The translations under genes and the position numbers were made by a program. Positions 1 through 6,044 of a stretch of 10,213 nt of DNA are shown here, piece after piece. This stretch comes from Candidatus Poseidoniales archaeon. GTDB taxonomy: Archaea; Thermoplasmatota; Poseidoniia; Poseidoniales; Poseidoniaceae. The stretch's first letter is position 1. Each line of letters starts with the position of its first letter. The stretch lies in contig QXYA01000116.1 in the NCBI GenBank assembly GCA_009887135.1, positions 1 to 10,213 on the forward strand. Reading direction: 5' to 3'. The notes beneath the pieces were generated by a model. That model worked only from the letters and a program-made list of their open reading frames with translations. It had not been told where the DNA came from and ran no database searches.

Positions 1-549
1 GAGGATCAATTACCCATCAAGATGGTGGGGGTATCGGCGTGTTTCCGCCGAGAAGTTGGAGCCCATGGACAATCAGACAGAGGAATCTGGAGAGTTCATC
101 AGTTCACTAAAATTGAACAAATCATTCTTACAACACCCGAAACATCTTGGGAACTTCATGAAGAATTATTGCAAAACTGTGTGGATCTATGGGATGCACT
201 CGGACTCCATTACGAAGTTGTGAACATTTGTACTGGAGACATGGGTACAGTTGCTGCACGCAAATATGATCTCGAAGCATGGCTTCCTGGTGCGAAAGCA
301 TTCAAGGAAATTGTATCATGTTCAAACTGTACAGATTACCAATCGAATCGTCTAGACATCCGATATGGAACGCCAGGACACCCAAACCAACCGATGGTCC
401 ACACGTTGAATTCCACTGCTGTAGCGACTTCGAGGGCTCTCGTAGCCATCATTGAGCAGAACCAACTCGAAGATGGTCGCGTCAGAGTACCAGAAGCCCT
501 TCAACCGTACATGCAAGGACAAGAGACTCTTGAACCGTGCAATTGGTAG
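1..549 (+). CDS. serS: Serine--tRNA ligase, C-terminal part (5' end outside window)
   Basis: This is the last 182 residues of a class II seryl-tRNA synthetase, the cytoplasmic enzyme that activates serine with ATP and loads it onto tRNA-Ser. The frame is open from base 1 and ends at TAG 547-549. Class II motif 2 is visible near the edge (FRRE, followed by the HGQSDRG loop and RVHQF). Next come the CTGDMG and YDLEAWLPG segments and the SerRS hallmark SCSNCTDYQ. Motif 3 reads HTLNSTAVATSRALVAIIEQ; its class-defining arginine is kept, while the usual glycines are replaced by T/A/S as in many SerRS. The C-terminus (VPEALQPYM) is the normal SerRS end, so nothing is truncated on this side. The N-terminal coiled-coil arm and motif 1 lie upstream of the window. 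The family assignment is very secure. Confidence 0.96.
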   Translation, partial: EDQLPIKMVGVSACFRREVGAHGQSDRGIWRVHQFTKIEQIILTTPETSWELHEELLQNCVDLWDALGLHYEVVNICTGDMGTVAARKYDLEAWLPGAKAFKEIVSCSNCTDYQSNRLDIRYGTPGHPNQPMVHTLNSTAVATSRALVAIIEQNQLEDGRVRVPEALQPYMQGQETLEPCNW

Positions 550-593
550 GTTTAATAACTAATAACATATTACTCAATTCGGAGCGGATTGAG

Positions 594-1451
594 ATGATGT
601 ATTTTGGATACGGGTCAAACTTAGACTGGAATGATTGGAAAGGATATTGTGAAAGAAACAGCAGAAGTCCCGATGGATTGACCGAGATTGAACCAGCATG
701 GATTCTTGGCCATAATCTGAAATTTCACTATCATTCTAAAGGCCGAAATGGGGGTGCTGCGGACGTTGTCCCCCTGAATCATTACCATGCTACGCCAGGG
801 GCTCTGTTCGAACTTGATGAGGATACTTGGCAGACGATGAACATGAAAGAAGGAACGAGAGGTGGCTATTATGAACCAAAGGAAGTTCTGGTTGTTAGAA
901 AGAGTGGAGAACTTATCACGGCTCTGACCTACGTCGTTTGTGAGGATAAGATCAAACAGCAATACACGAAACCGAGTCCTGAATATGAACACTTGATTCG
1001 AAATGGTCTCCTTAATCGAGGTCTTCCAGACACTGGCCTTGTTCATTCTATGAATGAATCTTGGCAAGATCATGTGATTGAACATTTGTTTGTTTATGGT
1101 ACATTGATGGGCGGTGAGGTTCGTCATAAAGAGCTGTTTCCATACATAGAGTCAAGAGTAAATGGGGTCACGAAAGGCGCTCTCTATGATTTGGATGATT
1201 ATCCCGGAATGAAGAATGGAGAAGGCCTTGTTCACGGAGAATTAGTGAAAATGAATGATGTCGAATCCTGCTTGACCGATATGGATTCTATCGAAGGATT
1301 CTACGGATATGAAAGTAAAAACTCTCTGTATGAGCGAACGATTGTTCCGATTCAAACGAACGATGGCGCAAAATGGGCCTGGACATACCTCTATTCTGGA
1401 CACGTAGAGGAGAATAATCGGATAAAATCTGGCCGATGGAAACAGTGCTAG
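594..1451 (+). CDS. Tandem gamma-glutamylcyclotransferase-like (GGCT/AIG2) two-domain protein
   Basis: A 285-residue protein with two copies of the GGCT-like fold. Domain 1 (about 3-120) opens with YFGYGSNL and has the candidate catalytic Glu86 in MKEGTRGGYY. Domain 2 (about 165-270) opens with LFVYGTL and has candidate Glu234 in DSIEGFYGYE. Family members cyclise gamma-glutamyl peptides or gamma-glutamylamines, releasing 5-oxoproline. Single-domain members are usually about 110-190 residues, so this looks like a fusion or duplication. The start is set at ATG 594: it places YFGYGSNL at the N-terminus as usual and has GGAG at 581-584. An in-frame ATG at 537 would overlap serS and add a non-conserved leader; ATG 597 is also possible. 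The substrate is unknown; gamma-glutamylcysteine is a guess based on archaeal thiol chemistry. It follows serS by 44 nt and may be cotranscribed with it. Confidence 0.86.
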   Translation: MMYFGYGSNLDWNDWKGYCERNSRSPDGLTEIEPAWILGHNLKFHYHSKGRNGGAADVVPLNHYHATPGALFELDEDTWQTMNMKEGTRGGYYEPKEVLVVRKSGELITALTYVVCEDKIKQQYTKPSPEYEHLIRNGLLNRGLPDTGLVHSMNESWQDHVIEHLFVYGTLMGGEVRHKELFPYIESRVNGVTKGALYDLDDYPGMKNGEGLVHGELVKMNDVESCLTDMDSIEGFYGYESKNSLYERTIVPIQTNDGAKWAWTYLYSGHVEENNRIKSGRWKQC

Positions 1452-1457
1452 CACTGT
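1442..1457. repeat. 16-bp perfect palindrome across the stop codon of the cyclotransferase gene
   Basis: ACAGTGCTAGCACTGT is a perfect palindrome centred on the TAG stop codon at 1449-1451. In RNA it could form a short stem at the very 3' end of the message; on DNA it could bind a dimeric protein. It is followed by a short T-rich stretch (ATTTTGG) and a CCTCTTTTC pyrimidine tract at 1475-1483, so a role in transcription termination is possible but not shown. Confidence 0.5.
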
Positions 1458-1493
1458 GATTTTGGCTCCCAACACCTCTTTTCAAAACATCAG

Positions 1494-1530
1494 TTTAAAG
1501 GTAAAGATAAACGAATTTGAAATTAAGGTG
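1494..1530 (+). promoter_or_regulatory. Candidate TATA box plus ribosome-binding site for the 56-residue membrane protein
   Basis: TTTAAA at 1494-1499 resembles an archaeal TATA box. A start site about 26 nt downstream would fall near 1523. AAGGTG at 1525-1530 is a Shine-Dalgarno site with a 7-nt spacer to ATG 1538. The Shine-Dalgarno site is convincing; the TATA box is only suggestive in AT-rich DNA. Confidence 0.45.
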
Positions 1531-1537
1531 AAAAAAA

Positions 1538-1708
1538 ATGAGTAATAAAATATCAAGAATCGGATTTGTAGCGAGTATGTTGTCAGTTGTATTGTCCCTG
1601 TACATCTACTTTGTAAGTGACGATAAGGACCTAGGAATCTTCGTCGGTCTTTGGGCCCCAACATTAATTCTTGCAACTAAAGAAATTGAAAATATGCTTG
1701 AAAAGTAA
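1538..1708 (+). CDS. Small two-helix membrane protein (56 aa), function unknown
   Basis: A complete 56-residue reading frame from ATG 1538 to TAA 1706-1708. It has a short charged N-terminus (MSNKISR), a first hydrophobic segment at about 8-26, a polar turn (SDDKD), a second hydrophobic segment at about 32-47 containing GLWAPTLIL, and a charged tail (KEIENMLEK). This is the pattern of a small integral membrane hairpin. AAGGTG at 1525-1530, 7 nt before the start, matches the site before the next gene. I recall similar GLW(A/P)PT hairpin proteins as widespread unnamed small proteins in marine microbes, but cannot confirm homology here. It ends 64 nt before the phosphatidyltransferase start on the same strand, so joint expression is plausible. 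No function is assigned. Confidence 0.62.
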   Translation: MSNKISRIGFVASMLSVVLSLYIYFVSDDKDLGIFVGLWAPTLILATKEIENMLEK

Positions 1709-1772
1709 TCTTTACTCTTCTCCAGATTCAATCATCTTGTACAATTTTCTATAACCCATAAGGTGCTTGTTG

Positions 1773-2549
1773 ATGGATAAAATAATGTCTGGTAACAAGA
1801 AGAAATACGGTACAGTAAACGTCTTCAATTTATCAGAATGGGGTCGCCCCTTTGCTCGGATCGCTGCCAAGTTTCTTGAAAAGAAACCCATATCAGTCAT
1901 TCAAGTTACCAACATACACTTCCTGCTTTCCTTATTTTGTGCATGGTTAATCCTAGAAGGCTATTTGCTGGAAAGTTGTTTCCTATTGGTCATCAAAGGC
2001 GTCATAGACGCAGTTGACGGTGAACTCGCTCGTATTCGCGAAAGGCCTTCGCATGTTGGCAGGTATTGGGATACTGTCTCCGATACGATTGGGCTCATCG
2101 CAGTGATGTGTGCTTTCGGTGTAGTCTTGGACTGGGAAATAGCCCTAACATCGATCATAATTCTTGCCACCTTGCTTCAATATTCATTATTCAATCATTT
2201 TTCAATATTGATGAGAACGCTGGGTTCTGGAGATTCAACGAGTCGAATCGACGAACGTATCCGTCCTGTGGCTCAACCTTGGGAAAGCCAAACTGCTGTG
2301 AATATTTTTCACACGATTTATGTGGTTTTTTTCAGTTGGCAAGATAGCCTTGTGTCAAAGTTATCTGGAAAGGGATCTGAGAAATTACGATTTGAATTAA
2401 CCGTATCCTCTTCACTTGGTTATGGAATGCAATCCATTGTCATCTTTTTACTTGCCCTCACCCAGAATCTTAGCTACTTACCGCACTTAGTTTTGGGTGT
2501 GAATGGTTTCTTAGTAGCCTTGGTTCTTCTTCGAAGTCGCCTTGGATGA
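1773..2549 (+). CDS. CDP-alcohol phosphatidyltransferase family membrane enzyme
   Basis: A 258-residue integral membrane protein with the complete family signature D-G-x2-A-R-x8-G-x3-D-x3-D at residues 82-104 (Asp82, Gly83, Ala86, Arg87, Gly96, Asp100, Asp104). These residues bind the metal and CDP moiety. Such enzymes transfer a phosphatidyl or archaetidyl group from a CDP-lipid to an alcohol such as inositol, glycerol or serine. The signature follows two hydrophobic segments (about 46-62 and 65-80); several more follow, with the last near the C-terminus (about 212-255). The acceptor alcohol cannot be read from sequence. The start is ATG 1773, because AAGGTG at 1760-1765 lies 7 nt upstream; TTG 1767 and TTG 1770 are in frame but sit too close to that site. 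A soluble N-terminal stretch of about 40 residues precedes the first helix. In an archaeon the natural role would be polar-lipid head-group synthesis. Confidence 0.92.
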   Translation: MDKIMSGNKKKYGTVNVFNLSEWGRPFARIAAKFLEKKPISVIQVTNIHFLLSLFCAWLILEGYLLESCFLLVIKGVIDAVDGELARIRERPSHVGRYWDTVSDTIGLIAVMCAFGVVLDWEIALTSIIILATLLQYSLFNHFSILMRTLGSGDSTSRIDERIRPVAQPWESQTAVNIFHTIYVVFFSWQDSLVSKLSGKGSEKLRFELTVSSSLGYGMQSIVIFLLALTQNLSYLPHLVLGVNGFLVALVLLRSRLG

Positions 2550-2596
2550 ACGTCACCTATGGCAAGACACTCATTTCAAGATAGAGATCAGATGAT

Positions 2597-3010
2597 TTAG
2601 AAGCCAACATCAGCATATATCCAGAGGATAATTCCACTAACTATCGGGGACAATCCTGCTCCTAGAGCCAAATCTCCTCTTTGTTTCCTTAACCCTATCA
2701 AGCCGAGAATTACAGCGGTTGAAAGGGAGAAAAGAATAGCAAATAGGATGAAAAAGAGAACATCAAGACCTTGAGGGTCAAATATTGCAATCATTATCTT
2801 CAAACCTGGATATAAACACAAAGCAGGAATAAGCAAGCCCAACCATAGATCGAAAAATCCAGTGTTCACGGAATGGGTTTGATGCCCACTGTTCCATGAG
2901 AATCGCTCGGAACAATAAGGACAATCAAATAACCCAACTAGGCCATCCTCTAATCCAATATCTTTCTCACAATGAGGGCATTGGATTGTGACCATGTTTG
3001 GCCTATCCAT
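2597..3010 (-). CDS. Zinc-ribbon membrane protein, function unknown
   Basis: A 137-residue protein with an N-terminal zinc ribbon, C-x2-C-x15-C-x2-C (Cys11, Cys14, Cys30, Cys33; CPHC and CPYC knuckles), then a short linker and three predicted membrane helices at about 54-77, 84-107 and 115-134. The ribbon would face the cytoplasm if the N-terminus stays inside. The arrangement suggests a membrane-tethered metal-binding or protein-binding module; no enzyme motif is seen. Many small proteins with such a CPHC/CPYC ribbon occur in Marine Group II archaea, as I recall. ATG 3010 is used; ATG 2995, five codons later and just before the ribbon, is equally possible, and neither has a Shine-Dalgarno site. 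It is convergent with the phosphatidyltransferase gene (47 nt between stops) and lies downstream of the 85-residue gene on the same strand. Confidence 0.75.
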   Translation of the reverse strand: MDRPNMVTIQCPHCEKDIGLEDGLVGLFDCPYCSERFSWNSGHQTHSVNTGFFDLWLGLLIPALCLYPGLKIMIAIFDPQGLDVLFFILFAILFSLSTAVILGLIGLRKQRGDLALGAGLSPIVSGIILWIYADVGF

Positions 3011-3077
3011 TACCGATGCATAACATTTGAGTAAGTATTAGTAAATGTCTTTATCCGACAAACAATCCTTCATCGGA

Positions 3078-3335
3078 TTAAATTTTACCCAAAACCATTG
3101 ATGCTTGATTTGCATTGGGCTTTGTTCTCGTAATGATGTTAACCTGTTTCTTGCTGATCTGAGATTTGTAGAGAAGGATTCCTAATGTCCCACAAACCGT
3201 TGGTGCAAAGAGCAACGGCATGAGTGCTGTTAACTGTGTTGCGGCGATGATTGTGAGGCCTAAGAAGCCTAGAATACAACCTGCAGTACTGGCGGTTGAA
3301 AACTCTCTCTTTATGTCTGATAATGTTCTGTCCAT
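3078..3335 (-). CDS. Small two-helix membrane protein (85 aa), function unknown
   Basis: An 85-residue frame from ATG 3335 to TAA 3080-3078. It has a charged N-terminus (MDRTLSDIKREFS), two adjacent hydrophobic segments at about 18-37 and 39-56, and a basic, polar tail. No family is recognised. Support for it being real: membrane-hairpin composition, a TATA-like element at the right distance for a leaderless start, and a snug fit between sdhB (81 nt upstream) and the zinc-ribbon gene (67 nt downstream), all on the same strand. The opposite strand has an open frame across this region, but it runs into the sdhB 3' end and looks like a shadow. It may be transcribed on its own rather than with sdhCAB, because of the promoter-like element and the possible terminator between them. 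Confidence 0.58.
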   Translation of the reverse strand: MDRTLSDIKREFSTASTAGCILGFLGLTIIAATQLTALMPLLFAPTVCGTLGILLYKSQISKKQVNIITRTKPNANQASMVLGKI

Positions 3336-3357
3336 GCCGATAACATCAGGTAAGCGA

Positions 3358-3364
3358 GTATATG
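3358..3364 (-). promoter_or_regulatory. TATA-like element for leaderless start of the 85-aa gene
   Basis: On the - strand the sequence CATATAC is centred about 26 nt upstream of ATG 3335, and there is no Shine-Dalgarno site in between. In archaea the TATA box sits about 26 nt before the transcription start, so this spacing predicts a transcript beginning at or next to the start codon. The evidence is position and AT content only. Confidence 0.42.
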
Positions 3365-3394
3365 ACGCTATGTTTTCTTGGGTGCCAAAAGTGG

Positions 3395-3411
3395 TTTCTT
3401 TTGAAAAGAAA
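3395..3411. terminator. 17-bp perfect dyad just after sdhB; possible terminator
   Basis: TTTCTTTTGAAAAGAAA has 8-bp perfect arms around one central base and begins 5 nt beyond the sdhB stop. On the - strand the transcript would read ACAATTTCTTTTC here, a pyrimidine-rich stretch of the kind that ends archaeal transcripts. Because the loop is a single base, the symmetry could instead be a protein-binding site; it lies 60-76 nt upstream of the 85-residue gene. The terminator call is tentative. Confidence 0.4.
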
Positions 3412-3416
3412 TTGTA

Positions 3417-4184
3417 TCAGTACCGAACCTTCTTTCGAGTAATGGTTCTCCAAATTCGCTGTAGTGGGTCATAATAGCGATCAACAACGCGTTCTTTGAG
3501 TTGAATTATTGCATCATCAGTGATCTGAATTCCGGCAGGACAAACCTCTGTGCAACATTTGGTGATGTTACAGTATTCGATTCCGAATTCTTTCTTTATT
3601 TCTGGAATACGGTCTTCTGTATCGAGGGGATGCATTTCATACTGCGCAAGTCGAACGAGGTTTCTTGGTCCAGCAAAGTCGTCAAACATCTCGTGATCTC
3701 TTAGTACGTGACATGTGTTGACACAAAGGAAACATTCGATACACTCACGGAAGTGTTGTACTCTGTCTGCTTCCATTTGATTGAACTTCCAATTCATTTC
3801 TTCAGGACCATTAATCGGAGCTATTTTCTGAGCAATATCATAATTCCACTGAACATCTGTTACAAGATCTTTGATGTGTGGGAATGCCTTCATTGGACGA
3901 ATTTCAATAGGTTGTCCTTCAGGTGTTTCTGCTACAACGTCACTCATACGGGTCATACACATCAAGCGTGGACGACCGTTAATTTCTGCTGAACAAGAAC
4001 CACACTTTCCTGCTTTACAGTTCCAGCGAACGGCCATATCAGGTTCCTTTTCGTGTTGGATACGATGGATACAATCGAGAACAACCATTCCTTCATCGAG
4101 GGTGATTTCGTAATCTTCCATCGTTGTTTCTCCGTCTTCTCCACGAGCGACCTTGAATGACTGCTTTTTCCCTTTTAATGACAT
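3417..4184 (-). CDS. sdhB: Succinate dehydrogenase iron-sulfur subunit
   Basis: A 255-residue SdhB, the electron-transfer subunit of complex II, sitting on the cytoplasmic side of the membrane. The N-terminal ferredoxin-like domain carries the [2Fe-2S] ligands Cys56, Cys61, Cys64 and Cys76 (CKAGKCGSC...LMC). The C-terminal domain has CIECFLCVNTC (Cys148, 151, 154, 158) and CNITKCCTEVCP (Cys205, 211, 215). By alignment with E. coli, Cys148/151/154/215 would bind [4Fe-4S] and Cys158/205/211 would bind [3Fe-4S]. An additional cysteine, Cys210, sits directly before Cys211. The residue after the fourth cysteine of the first motif is His rather than the common Pro. ATG 4184-4182 overlaps the sdhA stop by one base (TAATG), with GGAGGTG at 4198-4192 and a 7-nt spacer, so translation is probably coupled to sdhA. 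Confidence 0.97.
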   Translation of the reverse strand: MSLKGKKQSFKVARGEDGETTMEDYEITLDEGMVVLDCIHRIQHEKEPDMAVRWNCKAGKCGSCSAEINGRPRLMCMTRMSDVVAETPEGQPIEIRPMKAFPHIKDLVTDVQWNYDIAQKIAPINGPEEMNWKFNQMEADRVQHFRECIECFLCVNTCHVLRDHEMFDDFAGPRNLVRLAQYEMHPLDTEDRIPEIKKEFGIEYCNITKCCTEVCPAGIQITDDAIIQLKERVVDRYYDPLQRIWRTITRKKVRY

Positions 4185-6040
4185 TACTTGCCACCTCCTG
4201 CTTGCTCTTCTGCCCGTTCAGCAATCATATCTTTAACTTCCTTGATTGCATCTTTGAGATCATCTCTCATCTCTTCTACAGGCTCTTGTCGAATCTTTAC
4301 TTCTCCTTCTTCCATCCAGATGATGTTCAGAGTCTTGCCCCAATATTCATCCTCAGGGACAGGCATATCTTCGCGTGTATGTCCACCTCTGCTTTCCTCA
4401 CGTGTGAGTGCAGCAAGAGCACATGCGATGGATACATCAGCCATATTGATCAGGTCGAGGGCTTGATGCCATCCAGAATTATAACGTCGAGATGTTCCTG
4501 GGAATGAAGCAAGGGCTCGCTTCTTGAAGTCATTAAGTTCTACGAGAGCTTCTTCAAGTTCCTTCTTGGTACGAATGATTCCAACTTTGTTTTGCATCAA
4601 TTCTCTCATTTCGTCATATATGACTCCAGGGTTTTCTCCACCTTCCTTGTTAAGTGGTTGAATCATTTCTTCAATCGCTGCTTTGACTTGAGCATCATCG
4701 ATAGAAGGTTGAGCCAAATCTTTGGAACGCTTTGAGGCGAATTCACCAGCACGCTTTCCAAAGGTAATGAGGTCAGACAATGAGTTTCCACCAAGGCGGT
4801 TTGCACCGTGCAATCCACTTGCAGCTTCACCACAGGCATACAAACCCGGAACGGTTGATTCTTGAGTTTCTGCATTTACGAGGATTCCCCCCATGACGTA
4901 GTGAGCCGTTGGACCGACTTCCATCTTGTCTTTTGTAATGTCAACACCAGCCAATTCCATAAATTGGTGATACATTGAAGGTAACTTCTTCTTGATGGCT
5001 TCTGGACCACGGTGAGAGATATCGAGGTACGCTCCTCCGTGTTCGGAACCTCTTCCTGCACCGACTTCAGCCTTAATCGCTTTAGCAACAACGTCTCGAG
5101 TTAGGAGTTCGGGTGGGCGACGAACAGTTGCAAGTTTTCCACTAACAACTTCTTCGACCCATTTATCGGATTCCTCGATTGTTTCTGCATGATCGCCCTT
5201 GAACATATCAGGGACATAATCGAACATGAAACGCTCTCCTTCACTGTTGGTAAGACGTCCCCCTTCACCGCGGACACCTTCAGTAACGAGGATTCCGCGT
5301 ACAGATGGAGGCCAAACCATACCAGTCGGATGGAATTGAATGAATTCCATGTCACGTAATTCAGCACCTGCCCACATTGCGAGAGCATGACCGTCTCCAG
5401 TGTATTCCCAGGAACCAGAGCACACACTCCAGCATCGAGTGATTCCACCAGTAGCGAGAATGACAGACTTTGCAGAGAAGGCATGGAATTCGCCGTCAAC
5501 ACGGGTGTATGCAACACAACCTGTGATTCTATCACCTTCTTTGAGAAGATGGCGAACAGTGTATTCCATGAAGATGTCAATGCCTTCATGAATTCCACGT
5601 TCTTGCAGTGTACGAATGATTTCGAGTCCAGTTGAGTCTCCAACGTGAGCGAGTCGAGGGAATGTGTGTCCACCAAAGTTTCGCTGATTGATGAGTTGCT
5701 TTGGTGTACGGTCAAAGACAGCGCCCCACTGTTCGAGTTCACGTACACGGTCAGGAGCTTCCTTAGCATGGTATTCAGCCATACGCCAGTCAGCAAGCCA
5801 CTTACTTCCTTTCATTGTGTCGTGGAAGTGAACCTTCCATCCATCACGAGGATCAGCGTTTTGCAAAGCAGCAGCACAACCACCTTCGGCCATGACAGTA
5901 TGTGCTTTTCCAAGAAGAGATTTGGTAATAATTGCGGTCTTAGCGCCACTGCGTGCAGCTTCAATTGCAGCACGTAGTCCGGCTCCACCTGCACCGATGA
6001 CAACGACGTCATATTCGTGTTTCACATATTCTTCGCTCAT
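4184..6040 (-). CDS. sdhA: Succinate dehydrogenase flavoprotein subunit
   Basis: A 618-residue SdhA, the FAD subunit that oxidises succinate to fumarate in the citric acid cycle. The Rossmann FAD motif GAGGAG is at 16-21. His47, in KAHTVMAEGG, is the expected covalent FAD attachment site. Substrate-site elements are present: HPTG at 237-240, TEGVRGEGG at 253-261, the catalytic arginine Arg315 in TRDVV, His380 in HYVMGG, and Arg415 in GANRLGGNSLSD. Between GERFMF (about 268-273) and Arg315 there is an insertion of roughly 25 residues relative to E. coli SdhA, and the segment LPSMYHQF is present; both recall the actinobacterial Sdh1 flavoprotein. No key residue is missing. The start ATG 6040 has GGGGTG at 6051-6046 with a 5-nt spacer and lies 4 nt after the sdhC stop, so the genes form one operon. 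Confidence 0.98.
   Translation of the reverse strand: MSEEYVKHEYDVVVIGAGGAGLRAAIEAARSGAKTAIITKSLLGKAHTVMAEGGCAAALQNADPRDGWKVHFHDTMKGSKWLADWRMAEYHAKEAPDRVRELEQWGAVFDRTPKQLINQRNFGGHTFPRLAHVGDSTGLEIIRTLQERGIHEGIDIFMEYTVRHLLKEGDRITGCVAYTRVDGEFHAFSAKSVILATGGITRCWSVCSGSWEYTGDGHALAMWAGAELRDMEFIQFHPTGMVWPPSVRGILVTEGVRGEGGRLTNSEGERFMFDYVPDMFKGDHAETIEESDKWVEEVVSGKLATVRRPPELLTRDVVAKAIKAEVGAGRGSEHGGAYLDISHRGPEAIKKKLPSMYHQFMELAGVDITKDKMEVGPTAHYVMGGILVNAETQESTVPGLYACGEAASGLHGANRLGGNSLSDLITFGKRAGEFASKRSKDLAQPSIDDAQVKAAIEEMIQPLNKEGGENPGVIYDEMRELMQNKVGIIRTKKELEEALVELNDFKKRALASFPGTSRRYNSGWHQALDLINMADVSIACALAALTREESRGGHTREDMPVPEDEYWGKTLNIIWMEEGEVKIRQEPVEEMRDDLKDAIKEVKDMIAERAEEQAGGGK
4192..4198 (-). promoter_or_regulatory. 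Strong Shine-Dalgarno site of sdhB inside the sdhA coding end
   Basis: GGAGGTG on the - strand is the best ribosome-binding site in the window. It is encoded within the last codons of sdhA (the Gly-Gly-Gly-Lys tail) and sits 7 nt before the overlapping sdhB start. It fixes the sdhB start and indicates an anti-Shine-Dalgarno CACCTCC in this organism's 16S rRNA. Confidence 0.85.
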
Positions 6041-6044
6041 TTCT

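Noticed and set aside
537..593. Longer start (ATG 537) for the cyclotransferase gene, overlapping serS
   Set aside because: The additional 19 residues are not part of the fold, and a better-placed GGAG precedes ATG 594. It cannot be fully excluded.
621..1127. Long open frame on the - strand within the cyclotransferase gene
   Set aside because: No domain, no ribosome-binding site, and it lies entirely inside a well-supported gene; an antisense shadow.
3053..3078. Possible hairpin with 6-bp arms (ATCCGA / TCGGAT) between the two small - strand genes
   Set aside because: Short arms with a 14-nt loop and no T-run next to them; easily expected by chance.
3220..3474. 84-codon open frame on the + strand opposite the 85-residue gene and the sdhB end
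   Set aside because: It overlaps the real sdhB C-terminus, has no ribosome-binding site and shows no membrane or domain pattern.
5101..5796. 231-codon open frame on the - strand in a different frame of sdhA
   Set aside because: It has no recognisable motif, while sdhA covers the region with every catalytic motif; an alternate-frame shadow.
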